A stretch of DNA of 64,000 nt from Acinetobacter higginsii (GCF_000369525.1 NZ_KB850072.1:804760-868759); one strand, 5' to 3'; positions 8,671 to 17,990 are shown, counted from the stretch's first letter. The notes: generated by a model from the letters alone, not told the origin. Translations and numbers: made by a program.

Positions 8671-9147
8671 ATGGCGACTATTAAGAAAAAAGAGAACGGT
8701 TACGGGCAGTTCGGTGGCTTTACCCCTTACGGCAATATAACAGTTCTGGCATTTATGCTCGCAACCAATGCAGCAGGTGCCGTGATTGATTCAAACTCAA
8801 CAGCAGCGGTAGCTGTTGGTGATGTGATTGATTTAGGTGAACTACCTCAAGGCTTCCGTCTTGATGACGCTCAGATCATTGTCACAACTGGAATGACTGC
8901 AACAGTAACTGGCTCATTAGGGTTTAAGTACTCTGATGAGGTAGATGTTACAACTGCACCTCAAGATGCTGCTTATTTTATCAATGGTGGCAATCTTGCC
9001 ACCGCAGGTCGATTACGTGCAAACGGAAGCAAGTTAATTAATCTTCCGAAAACTGCACGTTTGATTTTGACTATTGCTGGTGCGGCTAATGCTAAGGCAA
9101 GTGACATCAAAATTTTAGTATCTGGTGAACGTACTGGACCTCGTTAA
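8671..9147 (+). CDS. Probable head decoration or minor capsid protein
   Basis: This 158-residue protein is beta-rich, with Gly, Ala, Thr and Val repeats (VGDVIDLGELPQGFRLDDAQI, then a strand-like C-terminus ending ILVSGERTGPR). It has no signal peptide or catalytic motif. It lies between two terminators directly downstream of the major capsid gene, the usual place for a capsid-stabilising or head-fibre protein. The call is based on position and composition only. Confidence 0.6.
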   Translation: MATIKKKENGYGQFGGFTPYGNITVLAFMLATNAAGAVIDSNSTAAVAVGDVIDLGELPQGFRLDDAQIIVTTGMTATVTGSLGFKYSDEVDVTTAPQDAAYFINGGNLATAGRLRANGSKLINLPKTARLILTIAGAANAKASDIKILVSGERTGPR

Positions 9148-9169
9148 GGTCTAAATGGTTAGGGTTAAT

Positions 9170-9209
9170 GGTGGTGTAGGTTAGTACGGTGGCTTACATC
9201 ACCTTTTTT
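9170..9209 (+). terminator. Rho-independent terminator
   Basis: The 11-bp stem ggtggtgtagg / cttacatcacc (two G-T pairs) is followed by six T residues. It isolates the capsid and decoration genes from the connector genes. Confidence 0.8.
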
Positions 9210-9232
9210 ATACGCTAAAAAGGGTAATAACG

Positions 9233-10126
9233 ATGAAAACATTAGCGATTGCAATGGCGTGCCATTTGATTAACACAGCTTATTGCCAGTCATTGGGCGA
9301 TATGAGTCAACCTTCATGGGATGATGCGCCAGAACAACAACGACAAAGCATGGTTAGTGGTGTAGAAATGCATCTGGCCAATCCAGACGCTACACCTGAA
9401 CAAACCCATGAGTCTTGGTACAAATCAAAAGAGGCTGAGGGCTGGAAGTATGGCGAAGTTAAGGATTTGGAAAAGAAGGAACATCCGTGTTTCTTACCCT
9501 ATGATGAGTTGCCACTTGAGCAGAAAGCAAAAGATTACTTATTTCGCGCTACAGTCCACGCGCTTAAAAATATGCCTGATGAAGATGAATTCTTAGCATT
9601 GAGCGCTGAGGTGGTGAGTCTACGGCAGAAAGTGGTATATCAAAAGAATGTGGCGATTAGTTCTGCACAGCCAGCACCTATAGCACAGGCAATGAAGCCT
9701 ATTGGTACACCAATTCAGTATATCGGTAACAAATCACTGTACAAAGATCATCTTTATGGTTCTGCTTTGACATTTGAGCAGGGCCAAGTGCGTACTGTAC
9801 CAAGTGATCTAGCCGCATCATTACTCAAACACCCTGAGTTTAAGCTATACATTGGTGATGAATCACCGATTCTTCCTGCATCGGAAGATCAATTGCAAAC
9901 AGATGATACGAGTGCAATCTTGGCTAAGTCCAATGCAGCTAAGAAAGAAGAATCTGAGCTTGAGCAGCGCGTGTTTGACGAGATTGAAACTGTAGGCAAG
10001 ATGACCAAGGCTGGTGTTATTGAATATGTACAGACTAAATATAACCAGAAACTTAGCCCTCAATTGAGCCTTACCCAATTGCGTGAAAAAGCGGCTGATT
10101 GTATTAATCAATTTGGGTTGGTCTAA
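9233..10126 (+). CDS. RyR-domain protein fused to small virion and HeH-like domains
   Basis: The N-terminal half (residues about 4-115) matches the RyR domain found in phage structural regions: HLINTAYCQSLGD, SQPSWDDAPEQQRQS, ATPEQTHESWYKSKE, then KDLEKKEHPCFLPYDELP and KDYLFRATVHAL. Residues about 160-205 (YIGNKSLYKDHLYGSALTF, then GQVRTVPSDLAASLL) resemble a small protein that other phages encode separately. The last 50 residues look like a helix-extension-helix DNA-binding motif (KAGVIEYVQTKYNQ, SLTQLREKAADCI). The hydrophobic start is part of the RyR domain and should not be read as a signal peptide. The role in the virion is unknown. The next gene starts one base after the stop. Confidence 0.8.
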   Translation: MKTLAIAMACHLINTAYCQSLGDMSQPSWDDAPEQQRQSMVSGVEMHLANPDATPEQTHESWYKSKEAEGWKYGEVKDLEKKEHPCFLPYDELPLEQKAKDYLFRATVHALKNMPDEDEFLALSAEVVSLRQKVVYQKNVAISSAQPAPIAQAMKPIGTPIQYIGNKSLYKDHLYGSALTFEQGQVRTVPSDLAASLLKHPEFKLYIGDESPILPASEDQLQTDDTSAILAKSNAAKKEESELEQRVFDEIETVGKMTKAGVIEYVQTKYNQKLSPQLSLTQLREKAADCINQFGLV

Positions 10127-10127
10127 T

Positions 10128-10799
10128 ATGGAACTAAGTGAGCTGATACATCGTTTTCGTGTCGAAGCTAATGATAAGGTTGAGCCCTTTTTCATTGAGA
10201 CTGAAGATGTGAAAACCTGGTTAAACGATGCTGTAAAAGAGGCATGCATCCGTGGTCGCTTACTTCATGAGTCATCAAATGATGCAGTGTGTAAAATCGC
10301 TGTAACGGCTGGTTCAGCTCACTATCCATTGCATGATTCTCTGTATGAAATTACACGCATCTGGTTTGTTCCTGCGAATGGTGAAGTTAGCCATCCCTTA
10401 TCTTTAGTTTCAACAGGGGAATTGGATCGTATCCATTACAACAATTGGGCTGAGCAGCACGGTAAACCGGGTTATGCGGTTCAGGATGATAATAGTATAC
10501 GGCTGGTACCAATGCCCAATGTGGATGGGATAATCGCACTTGAAGGGTATCGAGTGCCAATCACAGACATGGTGCATGATAGTGATCAACCTGAGATCAA
10601 TAAAATCCATCATGAACAACTCGTACAATGGGTATTGCATAAGGCATTCAGCGTAGTTGATGCTGAGTTTTTCGACCCAAACAGAGTGGCTATTGCAGAG
10701 CAAGCCTTCACTGATTATTTTGGCTCACGCCCAGACAGTGATTTACGACGTATCACTCGTGAAGATACTCCACACCATGTTCAACCATTCATGCCTTAA
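10128..10799 (+). CDS. Head-tail adaptor (phage adaptor protein family)
   Basis: This 223-residue protein starts at ATG 10128, one base after the previous stop; the ATG at 10083 lies inside the upstream gene. Conserved-looking segments are FIETEDVKTWLNDAVKEACIR at the N-terminus, a beta-rich middle with YEITRIWFV and GYAVQDDNSIRLVPMP, and a helical C-terminus (LVQWVLHKAFSVVDAEFFDP). This layout matches podovirus adaptor proteins that bind under the portal and complete the head. The stop codon abuts a CCCCTGTAAGGC element. Confidence 0.72.
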   Translation: MELSELIHRFRVEANDKVEPFFIETEDVKTWLNDAVKEACIRGRLLHESSNDAVCKIAVTAGSAHYPLHDSLYEITRIWFVPANGEVSHPLSLVSTGELDRIHYNNWAEQHGKPGYAVQDDNSIRLVPMPNVDGIIALEGYRVPITDMVHDSDQPEINKIHHEQLVQWVLHKAFSVVDAEFFDPNRVAIAEQAFTDYFGSRPDSDLRRITREDTPHHVQPFMP

Positions 10800-10811
10800 C
10801 CCCTGTAAGGC
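10800..10811 (+). repeat. Recurring phage gene-end element, copy 4
   Basis: CCCCTGTAAGGC begins on the base immediately after the adaptor stop codon. It is followed by ATGAG, an extension shared with copy 1. Confidence 0.65.
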
Positions 10812-10854
10812 ATGAGCATTTAGATTTTCCCATCCATACTAAGCCCATATTGTT

Positions 10855-11067
10855 ATGAAGATGCACAAGATGGGCACACTCAAACTTGATATAAAAATTG
10901 GTGACATTCTACAGATTGGCGAGGCAGCAGTTCAGCTTGAGAAAAAGTCTGGGCAGTTGGCTCGTCTTTCTGTTGAAGCAGATCCAGAAGTAAAAATTAA
11001 ACTTACGCGCAAGAGTGCTTCCGATTCAGAAATGGAGAATCAAGCACATGGCGAACACGCTTTATGA
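10855..11067 (+). CDS. CsrA-like small phage protein
   Basis: This 70-residue protein has the spacing of the CsrA family: KIGDILQIGEAAVQLEKKSG, then QLARLSVEADPEVKIKL. It would be a small beta-rich protein; CsrA itself dimerises and binds GGA motifs in mRNA leaders. Whether this one binds RNA or is a structural relative is unknown. Starts at 10855, 10861 and 10870 are all possible and none has a convincing ribosome site. Its 3' end overlaps the next gene by 20 bases in another frame. Similar small proteins occur in this position in related phages (recalled, not checked). Confidence 0.65.
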   Translation: MKMHKMGTLKLDIKIGDILQIGEAAVQLEKKSGQLARLSVEADPEVKIKLTRKSASDSEMENQAHGEHAL

Positions 11068-11455
11068 CTTTGCGCGTCAGCGCTTTTTAGAAGGTCAAAT
11101 CAATTGGATGACAGACACAATCAAGGTGTTATTGATTGACACTGGTGCATATACGCCTCAGACATCCACACATCAATATTTATCTGACATTTCATCATCG
11201 GCTCGTATTGCTGGTCCAGTGACACTTACATCAAAAGCCACGACTGGTGGTGCTGCGGATGCGGCTGATGTGACTTTCTCTGCTGTATCAGGCGCATCGA
11301 TTGAAGCCATTGTGATCTATAAAGACACTGGCACAGAAAATACCAGCCCGTTACTGGCCATTATTGATACCGCAACAGGATTGCCAATTACCCCGAATGG
11401 CGGTGACATCATCGTCACATGGGATAACGGAACAAACAAAATCTTCAAGGTGTAA
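11048..11455 (+). CDS. Conserved phage structural protein
   Basis: This 135-residue protein begins MANTLYDFARQRFLEGQ. I chose ATG 11048 because GGAG (11033-11036) lies upstream and the N-terminus then matches a recurring phage family; the ATG at 11015 would add 11 unrelated residues. The rest is beta-rich (TIKVLLIDTGAYTP, then THQYLSDI, and a C-terminal GGDIIVTWDNGTNKIFKV). This family is common among tail genes of podoviruses and siphoviruses and is usually annotated as hypothetical. A hairpin terminator follows the stop directly. Confidence 0.72.
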   Translation: MANTLYDFARQRFLEGQINWMTDTIKVLLIDTGAYTPQTSTHQYLSDISSSARIAGPVTLTSKATTGGAADAADVTFSAVSGASIEAIVIYKDTGTENTSPLLAIIDTATGLPITPNGGDIIVTWDNGTNKIFKV

Positions 11456-11480
11456 AGCAATCATACGATTGCTTTCTTTT
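11454..11480 (+). terminator. Rho-independent terminator
   Basis: The 9-bp perfect stem aaagcaatc / gattgcttt has a 4-base loop and is followed by a cttttt-type run. It overlaps the stop codon of the preceding gene. Confidence 0.75.
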
Positions 11481-11504
11481 CAACTGTAAAAGAAGGACAG
11501 TGAG

Positions 11505-11813
11505 ATGAATGACATTGTAAAACCAGCAACTCAAGCAATTGGAGTGGTTGGCTTTCGTTCTGATGAGTATGGAAGCGACAAGATTCGCTGGGATATTCTA
11601 ATTCATTTGCCTAAATTTCAGATGTTTGCATCAGAAAAAGCAGGGATGGATTATGGTTCTTGTGCAAATGTCATGGAATGGATTGAAGGCTATATACAAG
11701 ACCAAATTCGCATTATGAGTGAAAAGGATTTCTTCAATACCTATAAAAAGTGGCATGACGAGATAGGATATTGGGTAAATGAGGATGTTTTTGGCAAACT
11801 GGTAGGTGAATAA
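11505..11813 (+). CDS. Hypothetical phage protein, 102 residues
   Basis: I do not recognise a family. The protein is mixed alpha/beta with several Trp and acidic residues (FRSDEYGSDKIRWDILIHLP, then MEWIEGYIQDQI). AAGGA lies ahead of the ATG at a good distance. The stop codon abuts the next start with no gap, implying coupled translation with the following structural gene. Confidence 0.65.
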   Translation: MNDIVKPATQAIGVVGFRSDEYGSDKIRWDILIHLPKFQMFASEKAGMDYGSCANVMEWIEGYIQDQIRIMSEKDFFNTYKKWHDEIGYWVNEDVFGKLVGE

Positions 11814-12788
11814 ATGGCAAAATTTACTTCTAATGTCCGTGTAAGAACATCAAGTGCTCAAGACATCAAAGATTGGGTGAAACTCACTCATGATGCAATG
11901 ATTGCTGTAGGTTGTATTCAAACCTCAGATACAGGTCAATTAGATATTAGTTCAATTGCGGAGCCAACTGCAGGTACTAACTATGTACTTGGTTATAGAG
12001 TTTATGAAATAAATGATAGCCTCTCTAGTACATATCCGATTTATATAAAAATTGTTTTTGCTCCTAGAAGAATGTCAAATTCATCCGGAGAACAAGCTTC
12101 CCCTGGTGGTTATATACAGGTTGGATTTAGTACTGATGGGGCAGGAAATATTGTCGGGCCAATACTGTGTGATAATTATACTTTTAATTCTTATACATCT
12201 GCTTCACTAACTGTAGCTTACTTTTCGAATTGTTTAAGTGCAGCTTGTAAGTCCAATGGTTATTTATTTCTAGCAATTGGTTTAGGTGGAACTTTTTTAA
12301 ATAATGGATCAGGCTCCGCCAATAGTACTTCATTTTTCCTTTATCTCAAAAGAACTGTGGATTCGAATGGTGCTCCTGATGGTAATGGCTGTGTTGTTGT
12401 ATATGCATCAGGTTCGCCACTTTATTCTTCTAAAACTGAGTTGAAATACCAATGGGGAGGTAGATCAACTGCCTATACTGGACCAGAGCAATACTCGCCT
12501 ACAGTTCAACCAAGAATGTCTTCAATTAATGGATTAATTCAAGCAAATGCAGCAGATTTAAGCGGATGGAATTATAGTTTTATAGATTCTGATTTGGTCT
12601 CTTTAGTTTTAAGTGGGGTTACGACTGGAACAAATTTGAAATTATCTACAGATGGAATTACTGAAAAAAACTATTTAGTTATACCAATTTTTTATTCAAA
12701 TTCCAACGACGCGAATAATAAAGGACTTCATATTGAGATTGATAATAGATACAAAAACTTAGGTGCATTGGCAGTGAGGTTTGAGTAA
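11814..12788 (+). CDS. Probable virion structural protein, 324 residues
   Basis: The protein is rich in Ser, Thr, Asn, Gly and Tyr, with many short beta-like segments, as in tail-fibre-associated proteins. The first 60 residues (VRTSSAQDIKDWVKLTHDAM) look helical and may be the attachment part. Codon use is more AT-rich than in the head genes, suggesting recent acquisition or rapid exchange. It overlaps the next gene by one base (TAATG). The family is not recognised. Confidence 0.6.
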   Translation: MAKFTSNVRVRTSSAQDIKDWVKLTHDAMIAVGCIQTSDTGQLDISSIAEPTAGTNYVLGYRVYEINDSLSSTYPIYIKIVFAPRRMSNSSGEQASPGGYIQVGFSTDGAGNIVGPILCDNYTFNSYTSASLTVAYFSNCLSAACKSNGYLFLAIGLGGTFLNNGSGSANSTSFFLYLKRTVDSNGAPDGNGCVVVYASGSPLYSSKTELKYQWGGRSTAYTGPEQYSPTVQPRMSSINGLIQANAADLSGWNYSFIDSDLVSLVLSGVTTGTNLKLSTDGITEKNYLVIPIFYSNSNDANNKGLHIEIDNRYKNLGALAVRFE

Positions 12789-13117
12789 TGATTCAAGGAT
12801 TAATTGTTCGATCAAGAATTTTAGCTAAAGCACCAAGAATCATTGCTAAAGATCGCACTGATGGATTTTTGTCGAGTGAATATCCTGATTTCATTACAAC
12901 AGTTGAAGGCGTACCTGCGTCATGCGAGCTTAGAGTTTTATTACGTCGTCAAAGCAGGCAATTTGGTGATGGTAAAGTTGTGGCAATTACAACTTCAGCT
13001 CCAGATGGTACATGGATAGTAACGGGACTAAATCCTGAATTACGTTATGATGTTGTATGTCGACATGCAGACTATAACGATATGATTCTGTCTAACGTCC
13101 AGCCAGTGATAGCATAG
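12788..13117 (+). CDS. Small beta-sandwich virion protein
   Basis: This 109-residue protein has a carboxypeptidase-regulatory or fibronectin-III-like pattern: VEGVPASCELRVLLRRQ, then VVAITTSAPDGTWIVTGLNP and ELRYDVVCRHADYNDMILS. Domains of this type commonly decorate phage tails and help surface attachment. It lies in a tight row of late genes (1-base overlap upstream, 8 bases to the next). The fold assignment comes from the pattern alone. Confidence 0.6.
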   Translation: MIQGLIVRSRILAKAPRIIAKDRTDGFLSSEYPDFITTVEGVPASCELRVLLRRQSRQFGDGKVVAITTSAPDGTWIVTGLNPELRYDVVCRHADYNDMILSNVQPVIA

Positions 13118-13125
13118 GTGATTTT

Positions 13126-16100
13126 ATGGCCTATGAACCACCTAACGGGAAAAAGATAAAATTTAACTTTACGGGCACAGCTTATACTCCGCCTGCTGGT
13201 AATAAACTTAAATTTAACTTCACCGAAAATGGTGAAACACCAGGTGGTGATACTCAATATCTTTTCCCTGTGACATGGGAAAGTTTTGAAACTGCGAATC
13301 CGTCACTTAGACACCAATATCGCTATCTAAACCCTATTGGTTTTAATCAATCTGGCTTTGGTAACCCCAATTTATATAATAAAACTCAAAACATTACTGG
13401 TTTTGGTTTCAATGCATCCGCGTTTGGTACTGCAAACTTAATAAATAAAAATAAAACAATATTAGCAAATGGATTTTTCAGTGAAGCTTTTAGTAATAGC
13501 AATAAAGTCTACAACCTAAAGCAAATTGTAAGTGTTTCTGGATTCAATGCTTCCACTTATGGCACAGCCTATTTGCAGGGTGGTGTAAAATACATTCGTC
13601 CTAATGGTATTAATTCATTGGTGTTTGGTACAACCAAGGCGATTAATACGAAAGCGGATCAATTCGCTAATCTAAGTGGCTATGGCATTACTCCGCCAGT
13701 ACTTCCTAATCCTACCGTTACACCTCGTATTCTATTTCCTGTTGGGATTAAGTCAGATCGTTATGGACAGGCGTTGATTCAACGAAGTCCTATGCCTGAT
13801 GGAATTGATGCAGCTCGTTACGGATTGGCGTGGGTATCTCATAGTCCAAGATATGTACAGCCGGGTAATGTTGATGCGTTTAATGCTGGTTATCCTACTG
13901 TTTATGACCCAACACAAAAATTATTGCTTGATGATAAGGGGATAGAAGGCGGTATTTTTGGTGATACCGCGATTAGAAATACACGTCGATTAATAGTCGT
14001 TGAAGGCTTCTATTCACAACAGTTTAGCGACTGGAGCATAGTTGAGAGCAATTTAAGAACAATAACGACCAAAAGCTTTGATTCACAAAGCTTTGGTAGC
14101 ACATCAATAAAAAATAAGATACCAACAATTCGACCTTTGGGGTTTGATTCATTTTATGGATTACAAGCTACAGCAATTGGTTACCGTGTAAGGGAAGTTA
14201 AACCAAGCGGTTTTTATCAACCAAAGTTTGGGTTGCATAAACTTGAAAAGCCACCAGAAATACACCCATTAGGTTTTGAAAATAGCGCTTTTGGTACGGC
14301 TTTTATTTCGAATTTCAAACGTGAAATATACGCTGGCATCGGTAAAGATTCACAAGAGTTTGGTGGATTAAATGTCTGGTTTAAATTTCGAGTTATTTCA
14401 CTTAATGGATTTGAAGTCAGTTCCTTTGGTGGCCAGAGAGTTGAGCATGGTCGTAGAACCATCCTTGCTTTGGGTGCAGATCACTCACGGTTCAGTACAG
14501 GAGCATGGTTATCAGATGCTGTACGGTCAATTTCACCTACTTCAATTGATGAACCTAAAATACCAATTCACAAGGTTGGTGGGACACAACATTTAAACCC
14601 AACAGGTTTCGATGCATCGGCTTTTGGTGAGCGAATCATTCCTGAGTCACAGTCTATTTATCCGAGAGGGTTTAGTAACCTATTTGGTTTAACCACAATT
14701 GATTTACATACAAAATACATTGAACCAAAAGGATTTTTAACATTTGGCTTAGAACCTACTCAACGTTTTGGTGATGCAACTTTTTATAATTTAAAGCAAT
14801 ATATCACTCAGGTTTTTGATGCGAATAATGGTCTGGTACCTCCTAAAATGGAGGGTTGGACCAGTATTGAAAATCGAAATAAAACAATTGGTGCGATCGG
14901 TAGCGAACATAGTCGAGTTGGCAATGTATTAATTGATAATAATGCTCGATTGATTGAACCAACAGGATTTGATGCACTTTCAATTGATAGATCAATGATT
15001 GCAGACCGCATCAGGCCATTGCATCTTGATGGTATAGAGCCACCCTATATGGGGGGATGGACTGTTATATATAACGATGCGCGTGTCATTCAACCGATTG
15101 GAGTTAATAGTCAGACCATTGGACAAGCATCAATTCAAAATACTCGTAGATATTACCAACGGATAGGTAATTTTGACAGCTTAGAAATGGGCACCCCTAT
15201 GATAGCTGATAGGGTAAGAACACTCTCATTTGAACAGCGATATAGTATTGAGCCACCTGCAATCCCACTACCAACAATCGATTTATATACGCGGTACATC
15301 GAGGAAGTAGGACGTAACAATGATTTTCTCGAAGTGGGGAGTCCATCGCTTAGCATTCACTGGAATATTATTAAACCACGTTGGACTTTGCGTGATGCTT
15401 ACGGATATCCAACCGTTAAGAATGTGACACCTGAATTGCCTGTATATGGGCACAATAGTGAGGAGTTCGGAACAACTGAATTAAGACTACAATGGCGTGC
15501 ATTAAATCAGAAAGGTGATGATGCACTAAGCTTTGGAAAGCCTATCATTGCATTCAGAGACAGAAAATTCAGTGTAAATGGATTCAATGGCCTTACTGTG
15601 AGTGACAAATTAAAAGTCACTAAGACAGGTGCACCGCCATATTCAACACAATATATTTGGCTAGACTCTGTTGATATAGATGGAGAGACAACTAACGGTT
15701 ATGGTATTCCATCTCCGAGTAATCAGGTACCACGACCAGTATTAAATCAAACAGTGGTCTATGCAACTGGCTTCAACTCAATGCGGATAGGCGAACCAAG
15801 CCTACAGTCTAATGGTATTGTTATTGATGCTGGTATTCCTATGCCTAATTTTGAAAATGGACCTGTTGTTACCCTTAAAAATAGGACTATCACTATTGTT
15901 GAGGGAATAGATTCCACAATCGTCTGCGGTAAACCAAGGCTTTCACCCCATACAATTTATGCGGTAATTGAGGCACCGCCCCAAGCCGTAGCAAATCATC
16001 CATCTGGTGGAAATAATCACTATGTAAACAGTAGTGGTGGAACAAGAACGCCAGGTGAGGTGTTTGGTCGAGCAAGGGTTTCATTAAAATATTTTGTGGT

Positions 16101-16764
16101 ACCGAACGTCGGATTAGGTAACTTATCAGGATATGGTATTCCTTCAGTCCAATTAAAAAGACGATATATCGAAGTAAGAGGTTTTCAGTCTTATCGAATT
16201 GGGATTCCAAATATCGGAGATGGCACTCAATTTATTAAGCAATTTGGGGCAAATGATAATGCTGCATTTGGTGCACCTTCATTAAGTAGAAATGAACCAT
16301 TTCATCGTGTAATCAAACCAATTGGGTTTAATTCACTTGCTATTTCTAATATTCATTGGGTTTCACTGCTACATCGCACCGTAACAACTGTGGGCTTGGA
16401 TTCATTAAGAATGGGTACTAGGTTAAGCGGTGATAAGCCGTTTATGTGGCAGGGATTACGAGTTGGTGAATTGATCAAAGGTAACTATGGTGGATTCGAT
16501 AATCTTAATTTTGGTGTGACGTGGGTATCGCTTAGAGTTCGCGAATTGAAAGTTGAAGGATTCGATTCATTTGCTTGTGAATATGATTACACAGCCTTTG
16601 ATAAGAGAATGCGCGTAACACGGACTGAGGTTGAAATTCCTTCGCGCTCAATACAAGCTGTAGGTTTTGACGCATCATGCCATTCAGTTCCTAATATTAA
16701 ACCAGCAGCGCATTACATTAGACCAGATGGTAATGCAGATCAGTATAGAAAAGGTGCGTTCTAA
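13126..16764 (+). CDS. Large tail/fibre protein built of ~22-residue repeats
   Basis: This 1212-residue protein begins with two copies of a YxPPxGxKxKFNFT unit (residues 3-33). After about residue 65 it is an almost unbroken array of roughly 22-residue repeats with consensus G-F-[ND]-[SA]-x-x-F-G-x-[AT]-x-[LI], a short spacer and R-x-I-x-P. Examples are GFNQSGFGNPNLYN, GFNASAFGTANLINKN and GFNASTYGTAYLQG. Longer inserts appear later, one of them Pro-rich (residues about 945-970). No enzyme motif is visible. Such arrays suggest an extended beta-structure, perhaps a fibre or tail shaft. The stop overlaps the next start (TAATG). Confidence 0.7.
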   Translation: MAYEPPNGKKIKFNFTGTAYTPPAGNKLKFNFTENGETPGGDTQYLFPVTWESFETANPSLRHQYRYLNPIGFNQSGFGNPNLYNKTQNITGFGFNASAFGTANLINKNKTILANGFFSEAFSNSNKVYNLKQIVSVSGFNASTYGTAYLQGGVKYIRPNGINSLVFGTTKAINTKADQFANLSGYGITPPVLPNPTVTPRILFPVGIKSDRYGQALIQRSPMPDGIDAARYGLAWVSHSPRYVQPGNVDAFNAGYPTVYDPTQKLLLDDKGIEGGIFGDTAIRNTRRLIVVEGFYSQQFSDWSIVESNLRTITTKSFDSQSFGSTSIKNKIPTIRPLGFDSFYGLQATAIGYRVREVKPSGFYQPKFGLHKLEKPPEIHPLGFENSAFGTAFISNFKREIYAGIGKDSQEFGGLNVWFKFRVISLNGFEVSSFGGQRVEHGRRTILALGADHSRFSTGAWLSDAVRSISPTSIDEPKIPIHKVGGTQHLNPTGFDASAFGERIIPESQSIYPRGFSNLFGLTTIDLHTKYIEPKGFLTFGLEPTQRFGDATFYNLKQYITQVFDANNGLVPPKMEGWTSIENRNKTIGAIGSEHSRVGNVLIDNNARLIEPTGFDALSIDRSMIADRIRPLHLDGIEPPYMGGWTVIYNDARVIQPIGVNSQTIGQASIQNTRRYYQRIGNFDSLEMGTPMIADRVRTLSFEQRYSIEPPAIPLPTIDLYTRYIEEVGRNNDFLEVGSPSLSIHWNIIKPRWTLRDAYGYPTVKNVTPELPVYGHNSEEFGTTELRLQWRALNQKGDDALSFGKPIIAFRDRKFSVNGFNGLTVSDKLKVTKTGAPPYSTQYIWLDSVDIDGETTNGYGIPSPSNQVPRPVLNQTVVYATGFNSMRIGEPSLQSNGIVIDAGIPMPNFENGPVVTLKNRTITIVEGIDSTIVCGKPRLSPHTIYAVIEAPPQAVANHPSGGNNHYVNSSGGTRTPGEVFGRARVSLKYFVVPNVGLGNLSGYGIPSVQLKRRYIEVRGFQSYRIGIPNIGDGTQFIKQFGANDNAAFGAPSLSRNEPFHRVIKPIGFNSLAISNIHWVSLLHRTVTTVGLDSLRMGTRLSGDKPFMWQGLRVGELIKGNYGGFDNLNFGVTWVSLRVRELKVEGFDSFACEYDYTAFDKRMRVTRTEVEIPSRSIQAVGFDASCHSVPNIKPAAHYIRPDGNADQYRKGAF

Positions 16765-17960
16765 TGGCAGGTACTAAACTATTTCCAATTGCTGGCATGA
16801 ATAACGTCAAAGCAGATGATGGACTGCAAGTTGGAGGTGATTCACCAAGACTTTTTGTTAGGGACGCGATAAACCTTGATGTTACTGAAACAGGGCGATT
16901 AAAGCTAAGAAAGGGCGGTTTAAAAGTCTCAGATTTTAATTATAAAAATATTTGGCAAAGTCCATTGCACAAAGATGTATTTGCAACATTGGATGATCAA
17001 CTTGTAAAGCTAAATCTAAGTAGTCTGCAACATGAGGTTCTAGCCACTATTGGTAGTGGGTTGGTTAAATATGAAGTAGTAAATAATTTGGTCTACATAT
17101 CGAATGAAAAAGGGATATGGACGTTCAATGGGCAAAGCCTTCAATTACTAACAATTGATACACCAGCTTCACCGCTAGTTGATATTTTAGAAACTGGATC
17201 ACTTAACGAAGGGACATATAACATTGCGATTTCATGGGTGCGTGGTCAAATAGAATCAGGGTTGTCAAATGTAGTAAGTCAAACTACGTTAAATACCACA
17301 GCAAGTTTGAAAGTTAATTTACCTTTTTGTCTTGATCCATCTATCACATCAGTTCGAGTATACGTCACAGATCGAAATGGTACAGAACCAATGCTGTACG
17401 ATGATTATTCAATAAATACGACTGATGTTTTGATTCAGAATATTGATCAACTTGGTATGGCAGCACGTTTTATGGGATTATCTCCTATGCCATCAGGTCG
17501 ATATATGAAATATTGGCAAGGTCGATTGCTGACTGCAGATAAAAATATTCTCCGCTTTTCTGAACCTCTTGCATATCACCTACATGATGAACGTTTTGGT
17601 TTCGTAATGATGCCGCAGAAAATCACTTTTGTAATTCCTGTAGACAATGGCATCTGGATTGGTCAAGTTACCCATGTTGTATTTCTTACTGGAACAAATC
17701 CAGCAGATATGTCATTCCAACAAAGAACTGCTCATGCACCTGTTCCAGATTCGGCAGTAGAAATAGACACGAATGACATTGGTGGGGATATTTCGCAGGG
17801 TGGCAATTCAACAGCTATTTGGCTGGCAGAAAACGGATATGTTTTGGGTACTTCAAGTGGTCAAATTATCGAGTTACAGGCTGGTGATTTAAAAGGTATC
17901 ACAGCAAAGTCTGGAAGGTCTGTAAGGCTAGGAAGAAGAATAACCACTATTGTAAGTTGA
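16764..17960 (+). CDS. Virion structural protein, 398 residues (tail)
   Basis: The N-terminus (FPIAGMNNVKADDGLQ, then VRDAINLDVTETGRLKLRKGG) and the repeated short beta pairs (IWQSPLHKDVFATLDDQ, VYISNEKGIWTFNG) suggest a propeller-like tail protein seen in several podovirus lineages next to fibre genes. The middle holds a fibronectin-like stretch (TYNIAISWVRGQIESGLSN). It may form part of the tail knob or host-contact complex. The exact role is not known; the call rests on position and fold pattern. Confidence 0.62.
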   Translation: MAGTKLFPIAGMNNVKADDGLQVGGDSPRLFVRDAINLDVTETGRLKLRKGGLKVSDFNYKNIWQSPLHKDVFATLDDQLVKLNLSSLQHEVLATIGSGLVKYEVVNNLVYISNEKGIWTFNGQSLQLLTIDTPASPLVDILETGSLNEGTYNIAISWVRGQIESGLSNVVSQTTLNTTASLKVNLPFCLDPSITSVRVYVTDRNGTEPMLYDDYSINTTDVLIQNIDQLGMAARFMGLSPMPSGRYMKYWQGRLLTADKNILRFSEPLAYHLHDERFGFVMMPQKITFVIPVDNGIWIGQVTHVVFLTGTNPADMSFQQRTAHAPVPDSAVEIDTNDIGGDISQGGNSTAIWLAENGYVLGTSSGQIIELQAGDLKGITAKSGRSVRLGRRITTIVS

Positions 17961-17990
17961 TCACATTGTTTATTTAAATGGTACAGAACA

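Noticed and set aside
9233..9300. A signal peptide at the start of the RyR-domain protein
   Set aside because: The hydrophobic stretch is part of the RyR domain start, and a secreted phage connector protein makes no sense here.
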